From NCBI GenBank assembly GCA_949752745.1, contig OX457024.1, forward strand, positions 48,922,490 through 48,986,489: 64,000 bases of DNA. The letters are read 5' to 3'. The position numbers and the translations under genes were made by a program. Under the pieces are notes generated by a model, which was given only the letters and a program-made list of their open reading frames with translations, ran no database searches and was not told the DNA's origin. The stretch is from Protula sp. h YS-2021 (Eukaryota; Annelida; Polychaeta; Sabellida; Serpulidae). Positions within the stretch are counted from its first letter, which is position 1. Each line of letters begins with the position of its first letter. This document shows, one piece after another, positions 25,561 through 35,373 of this stretch.

Positions 25561-26514
25561 AGCTCCTCTGGGCTGGAAGTCCTTGGTACGCGGTCCTCTG
25601 GGCAAGACTTCCTCTGTACCTGGGCGTCTCTTTGTACACCATATTCTTTGCGTGCTGTCCTCCGGTCGCGGCATCCTCTGGTCGTGGCATTTTCTGGGCA
25701 AGCTGTACGCACTCTGGGCAGTGTGCTTGAGCATTCCGTTTTCGGAACAAGCATACACTCTTGTTATAATGGAGTCCTCTGAGCATGGCGTTTTAATGGG
25801 AGCGTGGTTCGCTGGGCACGATGACCTAGGCACACCTCGACCGCTGGACAGGGTGTCCTCTATACACGTTCGCTGGGTAAGTGTCCAAGGGACACCTCTT
25901 TCGCTGGGCAGTGTCATTGGGACACCTCGTTCGCCGGACAGAGTGTCCTAGGGATGCCTCGCTAGGTTGAAACGGTGTCCTCTGCACACTTCGTTCTCTG
26001 GGCTCGGTGATCTCTGCACACTTCGATCTCTGAGCACGGTGTTCTCGGACAGCTCTTTCGTTGCGCACGGTGTCCTCTTGACACCTTGTTCGCTGGCCAC
26101 GCTGACCACGGACACCTCGAACGCTGGGCACGGTGTCTTCGGACACCTCGTTCGCTGGGCACGGTGTCTTCAGATACCTCTTTCGCTGGGCAGTGTCCTC
26201 GGGACACCTTGTTCACCGGGCACAGTACTCGGACGGTTCGCTCGCTGGGCCAGGTGTCCTCGGACACCTCTTTCTCTGGGCACAGAGTCCTCGGGACACC
26301 TCGTTCACCGGGCACGGTGTCCGGATACCTCGTTCGCTGGGCACGATGTCTTCTTGAGACCTCGTTCGCCGGACACAAGTGTGCTAGAGATGCCTCCCTA
26401 GGTTGAAACGGTGTCCTCTGCACACTTCGTTCTCTGCGCACCGTGTCCGATTGACATTTCGCTCTCTGAGCACGGTGTTCTCGGACAGCTCTTTCGTTGC
26501 GCACGGTGTCTTCT

Positions 26515-26930
26515 GACACCTCGTTCGCTGGGCCAGGTGTCCTCGGACACCTCGTTCGCTGGGCACGGTGTCTTCGGACACCTCGTTCACTGGGCACGGT
26601 GTCTTCGGACACCTCGTTCACTGGGCACGGTGTCTTCGGACACCTCGTTCGCTGGGCACGGTGTCTTCGGACACCTCGTTCGCTGGGCACGGTGTCTTCG
26701 GACAACTCGTTCGCTGGGCACGGTGTCTTCGGACACCTCGTTCGCTGGGCACGGTGTCTTCGGACACCTCGTTCGCTTGGCACGGTGTCTTCGGACACCT
26801 CGTTCCCTGGACATGGTGTCTTCGGACACCTCGTTCCCTGGGCACGGTGTCTTCGGACACCTCGTTCGCTGGGCAGGGTGTCTTCGGACACCTCGTTCGC
26901 TGGGCACGGTGTCCTCTTGACACCTCTTTT
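26515..26930. repeat. Homogeneous 31-bp block, GGTGTCTTCGGACACC variant
   Basis: About thirteen 31-mers share the TCTTCGG centre, in which one arm position becomes a G-T wobble if folded as RNA. The flank shifts from TTCGCTGGG to TTCCCTGGG in two adjacent units near 26,805-26,840. Confidence 0.9.
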
Positions 26931-27244
26931 GATGGGCACTTTGTTCTGGGGAAATCTCGTCTACTGGGTGCGGTGCCATCTGGACCCTCGTCTGCTGCGC
27001 ACGGTGTGATCGGGACACCTCGTCTGCTAGGCACGGTGTGATTGGGACATCTCGCCTGCTGGGCACGGTGTCCTCAGGACACCTCGTCTGCTGGGCACGG
27101 TGTCATTGGGACATCACGTCTGCTGGGCACGGTGTCATCGGGACACCTCGTCTGCTGGGCACGGTGTCCTCGTTCGCTTCGTTCGCTGGGCACGGTGATC
27201 TCTGCACACTTCGTTCTCTGGGCACTGTGTTCTCTGCACACTTC

Positions 27245-27535
27245 GTTCTCTGGGCACGGTGTCCTCGAGACACCTCGTTCTCTGGGCACGGTGTCCTCGA
27301 GACACCTCGTTCTCTGGGCACGGTGTCCTCGAGACACCTCGTTCTCTGGGCACGGTGTCCTCGAGACACCTCGTTCTCTGGGCACGGTGTCCTCGAGACA
27401 CCTCGTTCTCTGGGCACGGTGTCCTCGAGACACCTCGTTCTCTGGGCACGGTGTCCTCGAGACACCTCGTTCTCTGGGCACGGTGTCCTCGAGACACCTC
27501 GTTCTCTGGGCACGGTATCCTCGGGACACCTCGTT
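27245..27535. repeat. Homogeneous 32-bp block containing CTCGAG in each unit
   Basis: Nine 32-mers carry GGTGTCCTCGAGACACC and TTCTCTGGG. Arms shorten to GGTGTC/GACACC around CTCGA. The 32-bp spacing repeats the CTCGAG hexamer. The block passes abruptly into a twelve-unit CTCGGG/TTCGATGGG block at ~27,560-27,950, then a CATCGGG/TCTGCTGGG block at ~27,965-28,235. Confidence 0.92.
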
Positions 27536-28700
27536 CTCTGGGCACGGTATCCTCGGGACACCTCGTTCGATGGGCACGGTGTCCTCGGGACACCTCGTTC
27601 GATGGGCACGGTGTCCTCGGGACACCTCGTTCGATGGGCACGGTGTCCTCGGGACACCTCGTTCGATGGGCACGGTGTCCTCGGAACACCTCGTTCGATG
27701 GGCACGGTGTCCTCGGAACACCTCGTTCGATGGGCACGGTGTCCTCGGAACACCTCGTTCGATGGGCACGGTGTCCTCGGGACACCTCGTTCGATGGGCA
27801 CGGTGTCCTCGGGACACCTCGTTCGATGGGCACGGTGTCCTCGGGACACCTCGTTCGATGGGCACGGTGTCCTCGGGACACCTCGTTCGATGGGCACGGT
27901 GTCCTCGGGACACCTCGTTCGATGGGTACGGTGTCCTAGGAACACCGCGTTCGGTGGGCACTGTGTTCTCGGGAAACCTCGTCTGCTGGGCACGGTGTCA
28001 TCGGGACACCTCGTCTGCTGGGCACGGTATCATCGGGACACCTCGTCTGCTGGGCACGGTGTCATCGGGACACCTCGTCTGCTGGGCACGGTGTCATCGG
28101 GACACCTCGTCTGCTAGGCACGGTGTCATCGGGACACCTCGTCTGCTGGGCACGGTGTCATCGGGACACCTCGTCTGCTAGGCACGGTGTCATCGGGACA
28201 CCTCGTCTGCTGGGCACGGTGTCATCGGGACTCCTCGACTGCAAGGCACGGCGTTCTCGGGATACCTCGTCTGCTGGGCACAGTGTTCTCGGGATACCTC
28301 GTCTGCTGGGCACAGTGTTATCGGGATACCTCGTCTGCTGGGCACAGTGTTCTCGGGACACGTCGTCTGCTGGGCACGGTATTCTCTAGCCCATCCGTTG
28401 GGCATTCACAGAACTGTCCTGATGTATGGACCTGCCGTCCCGCATAATGGATTTGCCTTTCTGGAATCGAAAATATATGAAATAAACATTCTGTCGATTA
28501 TCAGAATGTCTTAATTATGCCGAGAAAATTTGAAGTTTTGAACAGAAGTGATTTACTGATAGGGAAGACAAAACAAATACCGAGTTTCAATTACTCTAAA
28601 TTCTGTGTTATTTTGAAATCATACTTGCTATCGTATGTTTGGCATTTTAAGCAAGTTGCAAATAAAAATGCAAAATTGACTCTCGCAGAAATGCTCTTAC

Positions 28701-31361
28701 ATTTCTTGTTAGGTGGCAGCTCCTCTGGGCTGGAAGTCCTTGGTACGCGGTCCTCTGGGCAAGACTTCCTCTGTACCTGGACGTCTCTTTGTACACCATA
28801 TTCTTTGCATACTGTCCTCTGGTCCCGGCATCCACTGGTCGTGGCATCCTCTGGTCGTGGCATCTTCTGGGCAGGCGTGTACGTACTCTGGGAAGGGTGT
28901 GCTGGAGTATTCCGTTTTCGGGACAAGCATACACTCTTGTTGTAATGAAGTCCTCTGAGCATGGCGTTTTAATGGGAGCGTGGTCCGCTGGGCACGATGA
29001 TCTAGGCACACCTCGACCGCTGGACAGGGTGTCCTCTATACACGTTGGCTGGCTGTGTCCATGGGACACCTCTTTCGCTGAGCAGTGTCCTCCGGACACC
29101 TCGTTCACCGGACACAGTACTCCGGACAGTTCGCTCGCTGGGCCAGATGTCCTCGGACACCTCTTTCTCTAGGCACATAGTCCTCGGGACACCTCGTTCA
29201 AAGGGCACGGTGTCGGGATACCTCGTTCGCTGGGCAAGATCTCTCCTTGACACCTCATTCGCCGGATACAGTGTCCTAGGGATGTCTCGCTAGGTTCCAA
29301 CGGTGTCCTCTGCACATTTCGTTCTCTGAGCACGGTGTTCTCTGACAGCTCTTTCGTTGGGCACGGTGTCCTCTGACACCTCGTTCGCTGGCAACGGTGA
29401 CCACGGATACCTCGTTCGCTGGCCACGGTGACCACGGACACCTCGCTCGATGGGCACGGTGTCCTCGGACACCTCGATCGCTGGGCACGGTGTCCTCGGA
29501 CACCTCGTCTGCTGGGCACGGTGTCCTCGGACACCTCGATCGCTGGACGCGGTGTCCTCGGATCACTTCGTTCGCTGGGCACGGTGTCCTCGGATCACTT
29601 CGTTCGCTGGGCACGTTGATCTCTGCACACTTCGTTCGCTGGGCACGGTGATCTCTGCACACTTCGTTCTCTGGGCACTGTGTCCTCTGCACACTTCGCT
29701 CTCTGGGCACTGTGTCCTCTGCACACTTCGTTCTCTGGGCACTGTGTCCTCTGCACACTTCGTTCTCTGGGCACTGTGTCCTCTGCACACTTCGTTCTCT
29801 GGGCACTGTGTCCTCTGCACACTTCGTTCTCTGGGCACTGTGTCCTCTGCACACTTCGTTCTCTGGGCACTGTGTCCTCGAGACACCTCGTTCTCTGGGC
29901 ACTGTGTCCTCGAGACACCTCGTTCTCTGGGCACTGTGTCCTCGAGACACCTCGTTCTCTGGGCACGATGTCCTCGAGACACCTCGTTCTCTGGGCACGG
30001 TGTCCTCGAGACACCTCGTATCTGGGCACGGTGTCCTCGAGACACCTCGTTCTCTTGGACACCTCGTTCGATGGGCACGGTGTCCTCAGGAGACCTCGTT
30101 CGATGGGCACGATGTCCTCGGGACACCTCTTTCGATGGGCACGGTGTCCTCGGGACACCTCGTTCGATGGGCACGGTGTCCTCGGAAACCTCGTTCGCTG
30201 TGCACGGTGTCCTCGGAACACCTTCAATGGGCATTGTGTCCGCGGAAAACCTTCAATGGGCATGGTGTCTTCGGAACACCTCGCTTGCTGGGCATTGGGT
30301 CCTCGGGACACTTCGTTCGCTGGGCACGGTGTCCTTGGACACCTCTTTCGATGGGCACGGGGTCCTGGGGAAACCTCGTTCGCTGAGCATGGTGTCCTCG
30401 GGATACCTCGTTTGCTGGGCACGGAGTAATCGGGACACCTCGTTTGCTGGGCACGGAGTAATCGGGACACCTCGTTTGCTGGGCACGGAGTAATCGGGAC
30501 ACCTCGTTTGCTGGGCACGGAGTAATCGGGACACCTCGTTCGCTGGGCACGCTGTCCTCGGTACACCTCGTTCGCTGGGCACGGTGTCCTCGGTACACCT
30601 CGTTCGCTGGGCACGGTGTCCTCGGTACACCTCGTTCGCTGGGCACGGTGTCCTCGGTACACCTCTTTCACTATGCGCGTTGTCATCTGGACACCTTGAT
30701 CACAGGCTACGGTGTCAGTTATACACCTCGTTTGGTGAATACGGTGTCATTGAGACACATTGTTGCTGGGTGTGGTGTCGTTGGGACACCTCGTGTGCTG
30801 GACACTGTGTCCTCGGGTAACCTCGTTCGATGGGCACAGTGTCTTCTTGACACCTCTTTCGGCGGGCACTGTGTAATGTGTGGAAACCTCGTCTACTGGG
30901 TACGCTGTCATCAGGAAACCTCGTCTACTGGGTACGGTGTCATCGGGACACCTCGTCTACTGGGCACGGTGTCATCGGGACACCTCGTCTGCTGGGCACG
31001 GTGTCGTCGGGACACCTCGTCTGCTGGGCACGGTGTCGTCGGGACACCTCGTCTGCTGGGCACGGTGTCATCGGGACATCTCGCCTGCTGGGCACGGGAT
31101 CCCTCGTCTGCTAGGCACGGTGTTCTCGGGATCCCTCGTCTGCTAGGCACAGTGTTCTCGGGATCCCTCGTCTGCTAGGCACAGTGTTCTCGGGATCCCT
31201 CGTCTGCTAGGCACAGTGTTCTCGGGACACCTCGTCTGCTAGGCACGGGGTTCTCTGGACACGTCGTATGCTGGGCACGGTATCTTCTAGCCGATCCGTT
31301 GGGCATTCAAGGAACTGTCCTGATGTATGGACCTGCCGTCACGCATAATGTACTTGCCTTC
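28701..31361 (-). other. Candidate large minisatellite exon of region A (weak)
   Basis: This interval lies between a minus-strand 3' splice-like site (TTTTCGACTCCAG|GAAGG at ~31,361) and a 5' splice-like site (CAAGAAAT|GTAAGAGC, exon end ~28,701). The same two signals flank the minisatellite of nearly every region A unit. No single frame stays open across it: minus-strand TAG arises from CCTTAGG and CCCTAGG centres, and the 31/32-bp period rotates frames. If transcribed it is more likely non-coding. The exon call rests only on the splice-like edges. Confidence 0.2.
29665..29885. repeat. Homogeneous 32-bp block, CACTGTGTCCTCTGCACAC variant
   Basis: Seven units have both arms altered. GGTGT becomes CTGTGT and GGACACC becomes GCACACT, so only GTGT/ACAC pairs. 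The blocks before and after have longer arms. A four-unit block with CACGGAGTAATCGGG follows at 30,415-30,545. Confidence 0.88.
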
Positions 31362-31452
31362 CTGGAGTCGAAAATGTATGAAATAAACATTCTGACGATT
31401 ATCAGAATGTTTTAATTATGCCGAGAAAATATTTGAACTTTTGAACAGAAGT

Positions 31453-31957
31453 ACTACTTGGGGTGACAAAAATAGAGACGAGGATGTATAAACGAAAACG
31501 TTGTTGATGTAAGTACAGTGCATATTCGAGAACTCACTCGAAGTATTCGATTACTCGAATATATTACTGAGCTCCCAATATTTTCTTGGATCTTATAATT
31601 ATTCGGTAACTCGAATATTCCATAACTCGAAAGTCTTTTACACGTCTTTTACAGGATTATTAGCTTTCACATGATGTGATATGAGGTCAAGCGCTAAAAA
31701 ATTTCAAGTTTCCGCATTTTTTCATTTTTCGAAAAATCCATAAATAACGCTTTGTCGCACAGCTCCAGTGCTCGGTCTTTCTATGTGCAAAAGGCAATTA
31801 AAATCGATAAAACGGTGCCAGAGATATGGTACGTACAAAAATCGGACGGGCGGATGGACAGGCAGGCGGACGGACGGACGGACTGACAGAGGTCAATCCT
31901 ATAGACTCCTCCGGGTTCACCCGGTTGGGGTCTAATAAAAATGAGAATCATTCTTAC
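31453..31957. other. Single-copy AT-rich stretch with ACTCGAA repeats and a GACGGACG tail
   Basis: This is the gap between regions A and B. At 31,528-31,635 the motif ACTCGAA or its complement recurs about five times in a loose inverted arrangement. At 31,848-31,886 there is a short GGACGGACGG run. It is followed by an inverted repeat, CGGGTTCACCCG, and GGTCTAATAAAA near 31,908-31,938, which looks like the tail of a dispersed element. No gene is visible. Confidence 0.6.
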
Positions 31958-33353
31958 TGCTGATTGACGCCATGGCCTAACCTCTTTCCTGCTGTCGTAC
32001 CAGGCTTGCTGCAGCTTGTAGAAGGCTAATAAAATATTATTCCCCTTTAGGATTTAATTAAATTCAGGGCATTTTTAAGGGTTACAGTGTTAATATTTAT
32101 TTAATTTGTATTTAAATTGGATAACCACCCTTGTCAAGAAAACCAGAGCCATGATGGTCGTGTTTCAAAGCCATGGCGGTCGTGTTTCAATATCGAACTC
32201 TTAAATGAGTTATTTTATATTGTCACAATCGTTCCACTACCGAATCAAAACTTTCCGCCCAGATAATCTAAAATGTTTTTAATTACCTGCTGTGAGCAGA
32301 GTGCTGATAACTGAAACACCCGCCCACCACAGCCCACATCTCCGGTGTCGCCGTCCTTTCTCTACAACGCAGCAGAAAAATACATATACTTTAAGAGTTC
32401 ACGTATAAGTTGAATATGAGTGGATTTTTCACGTCATTGGCTGCTGTATTTAATTGTCTCTTTTGAATATTTATTAATGGAGAATGTAGACATACTTCAA
32501 TTCCCAATTATTTTTGCACGTTTATAGTATTACAGATGAATCACACATATTTGATTTTCTTTCATTTTCAGATTTTGTATACCGCCGTTGTCAAGAAAAT
32601 CACTGTAAAAGCGGTTATTAGTCAATAGCAAAATCTTTTCAGTTAGCTTTTTTATAACGTTTTGTTCGACGTTTAACGCATGATCTAATTGCTGATAAAA
32701 TTCTTACCTGGTGAAAGCACCATAGATCATCCTCTGTCCTCTGGCTTGCTGTTCTGCGCTGATCTGCTCTTGGGTCCCCTTGGCTGCCGTCCCCTTAACT
32801 GCCGTCCTCATGGCCGGATTTGCTTGGCTGCTGTACTCATAAAAGGGATCCACTTGGCTGCTGTCCTTATGGATGGGTTCTATAAGGCTGCTGTACGCAT
32901 GGCCGGTTCCAATAGGCTGCTATCCACATGGCCGGATTCGCTTGGCTACAGTCCTCATGGCCGGGTTCGCTTGGCTACAGCATTCATGGACTCATATGCG
33001 GTTCTTTCGGCTGCTGTCCTCATGGCCGGGGTCCACTTGGCTACTGTCCTCATGGCCGGGTTCGCTTGGCTACTGTCCTCATGGCCGGGTTCGCTTGGCT
33101 ACTGTCCTCATGGCCGGGTTCGCTTTGCTGCTGTCCTCATGGCCGGGTTCCCTTTGCTGCTGCACTCAAAGCTGGGTTCGCTTGGCCGTTGTCCTCAAGG
33201 CTGGGTTCGCTTGGCTGTTGTCCTCATGGCTGGGTCCTCTTTGCTGCTGTCCGCTGGATCTGTTGTAAACTAAACTTAAACAGAAAGAGAATATGATTAA
33301 TCGAGAATATACATACAATTTCAACATGCATTTATATACATTTAAAAAAATAC

Positions 33354-33758
33354 GTGAATATTGACGTATTCCCCGAAATAACAGAAAACGACTTAGCGTT
33401 GTTTGTGTCCGCCTGACTGCTGTCCTCATGGGCGGGATCCGTTTGGCTGTCGTCCACTTGACTGCTGTCCTCATGGGCGGGGTCCGCTTGGCTGTCGTCC
33501 ACTTGACTGCTGTCCTCATGGGCGGGATCCTCTTGGCTGTCGTCCACTTGACTGCTGTCCTCATGGGCGGGATCCTCTTGGCTGTCGTCTACTTGACTGC
33601 CGTCCTCATGGCCGGGGTCCACTTGACTGCTGTCCTTATGGCCGGGATTCGCTTGGCTGCTATCCACATGGCCGGGGTCCTCTTCTCTAATGCCCTCTTG
33701 GCTTTGTTTTGCTTTGCGTCCTCTTGGCCTTTGTTCTCTTGGCCTGCAGCTTGGAAAG
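33354..33758 (-). repeat. 45-bp (15-codon) minisatellite block, module M1
   Basis: The 45-bp unit on the plus strand reads CTGCTGTCCTCATGGGCGGG, then ATCCTCTTGG, then CTGTCGTCCACTTGA. Since 45 is a multiple of three, all frames repeat at 15 residues: acidic SSQVDDSQEDPAHED and basic AVKWTTAKRIPPMRT on minus, hydrophobic LTAVLMGGILLAVVH on plus. Equivalent blocks occur at 35,988-36,406, ~38,772-39,236, ~41,510-41,974, ~44,360-44,767 and 47,192-47,521. The plus-strand frame looks membrane-like, but this is only a by-product of the unit's composition. Confidence 0.9.
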
Positions 33759-34098
33759 CTGTAAAAACAGAAAGACTACCGTTATTCCAAGATGAAATAA
33801 AGTCGCTTCGGAAATGTTCACGTAAGCCGAAGTATTCCATAGATATTTACTACACTTCGTTACATATTGTCTTTTTAGATTGTGTGAACACCAAAGGAAA
33901 GCACTTGTGTCTGGTGAATTGATATGCTGCAGGTAAAAATCACTTGGATAGTTCTAGACAGTAGATTTATTCCTAGTTCCTTACACGTTTGCTGCTTTGT
34001 CCGAATGATAGGGACGCCGCATAATCCACGTGTCCAGCGGTACACATCCTTCTTGCTTTAATATGGTAGCGAAGAAATTGTTTTGTTGTACCAGAGTT

Positions 34099-34599
34099 CT
34101 GAAAAATGAAAAAAAAAATCATTACAAATGAAAGAGAATCAAAGGGGTGACTAATATTCAGTACATAAAGTGGTGAAATGAATAAAATTTTGCATCTGTT
34201 TATCTTTGCCACATGTCTGTCAGCAGACATATTACTGTCAATCGCCGAGGGCGTGACTAGCTGGGAATCACTCATTTATGCAAATGTGTGTTTAATCTAA
34301 AACGTCGGTTTGACTGGTTGGGAATCACTCATTTATGAAAATGTGTGTTTAATCTAAAAAGGTTTAAACATTTTAAGAACTTTCCAGTACCTTGAATGTG
34401 GAGGAGGGATGGCAGTAGAATTTAAAGTTTGAAATTGAAAGTGGGAATGAAATACTTTTTATTCTATACTCAAAAGGAGGGACCAAGCGACAATTGTTTC
34501 GTTTACAGTGGGGAGGCGCTGTCACTTGAAGGGACAAGCGAGAATTGATTCGGATCAAGTATAGTAAGTGTCAATTCATTCCAAAAGAAAAGTTCGTAC
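34099..34599. other. Intron-like stretch between blocks g and f of module M1
   Basis: AT-rich DNA repeated in every module and very similar in M2-M5. M1 alone has a duplicated TGGGAATCACTCATTTATG segment at 34,261-34,341. A short minus-strand frame (MSDSQLVTPSTIDSN...) recurs in all modules except M6, where this interval is rearranged, so it is not supported as coding. Confidence 0.55.
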
Positions 34600-35373
34600 C
34601 TGTTGACAATACTGGCCTAGCAAGTCCCGCCCTCCTCTGCACCCCATCTTTGTTGCTGTCTTTAGGTCCCTCTTCTGCTGGTTTGCAGCAGAAACAGAAA
34701 ATGCTTCACTTATTACAAAATACAATAGTATTTGCATTTATAATTCACTCTAAATTTCAGTCAATGTTTTTCATTTTGTGTTAATTTTTATTTCAGAAAG
34801 CATATATATGTATATATGTATTTCAGTGCTGATACACTGCCACAAAATAAGGTCATTTGCAAATAAATTATTGAGGCACAAGCAGAAGTTCTTACATTTT
34901 GTTCGCACTGTTCGATTGCCTGGAACACGTGTTCAGTGTCGTCACACAGCAAACGTCGCTAGTGACGACATCTGTCTGCTTCTATATCAGAAAAAAAACG
35001 AAACATTGTGGTGACTATTTTCTTTCCCTTTTTTACCATGCAAAAGTATTTAAACATGATTTTTATACTTTCTTTCTTAGTTATGAAACTGCTTCGCCAC
35101 TAGCGAAAAGCGCATGTTCCTCAACTTGGTCACTCAATACTTGAATTTTTAAAAGCTTACAAGAAGCCGCCTGTCCGCTGGGCTAGAAAGCCCGCGCTCC
35201 ACATCCCACTCTGTAGTGACGTCAACTATCTCCAAGCTTAGTCGAAAATATTTTAATATATATATTACTGCCTGTGTAAACTATAAGAAATGGGGTTCAG
35301 TTATTTATTATGATTACTCTCTTAGGAGTGAAATCTAAAAAAAAAAAAAAACAAATCTGAAAACAATACTCAC

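Larger units (their letters stand above)
1..31452. repeat. Region A: higher-order array of a palindromic 31/32-bp minisatellite
   Basis: Blocks of a 31- or 32-bp unit alternate with an AT-rich spacer. On the plus strand the unit reads CACGGTGTCC, a variable centre, GGACACCTCG, then TTCGNTGGG. The spacer recurs fifteen times; the start of CATTCTGTCGATTATCAG (or its variant) lies at 894, 3153, 5501, 7023, 9340, 10883, 12609, 14670, 16754, 18100, 20495, 22884, 25328, 28487 and 31388. Unit lengths run from 1,346 to 3,159 bp, and most of the difference is in the number of minisatellite units. The last unit is cut off near 31,452, where single-copy DNA begins. The array also runs off the left edge of the window. 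Because 31 and 32 are not multiples of three, any reading frame rotates every unit. No protein is supported. Confidence 0.95.
31958..35225 (-). other. Region B module M1 (terminal, most diverged at its 3' end)
   Basis: Read on the minus strand, candidate exons are d 35,161-35,225 (65 nt), e 34,896-34,975 (80), f 34,600-34,674 (75), g 33,985-34,098 (114), a 33,354-33,758 (45-bp repeats), b 32,708 to ~33,259/33,269 (29-bp repeats) and c 31,958-32,025 (68). Each short block is preceded by AG and followed by GTAAG or GTACG. Exons b and c differ from the other modules. Exon b lacks a 4-nt TGCC present elsewhere, so its basic frame (RTAVKGTAAKGTQ...) runs into ISAEQQARGQ and can continue into c as SLLQAAASLVRQQERG followed by a stop. 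This would be a natural 3' end of a minus-strand gene. No protein family is recognised. Confidence 0.5.

Noticed and set aside
27042..28181. Plus-strand open frame of 379 codons, with overlapping open frames of 359 (plus) and 248-296 (minus) codons over the same interval
   Set aside because: The 31/32-bp unit has no stop in most frames on either strand, so long frames appear in several registers at once. The peptide is only the rotated repeat (GTVSSGHLVRWARCPRDTSF-type).
29595..30686. Minus-strand open frame of 363 codons (RGHRAQRTRCPEDTVP-type repeat)
   Set aside because: Same reason: repeat-driven, broken by whole-unit variants, no supported start, and overlapping plus-strand frames of 347 and 249 codons.
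1..31300. Region A considered as a CRISPR array
   Set aside because: Units are contiguous 31/32-mers without unique spacers; the context is eukaryotic and there are no cas genes.
1..31300. GGTGTCC-NNN-GGACACC considered as a steroid-receptor-type response element
   Set aside because: The half-site order is reversed compared with the classical AGAACA-n3-TGTTCT arrangement, and nothing else supports receptor binding.
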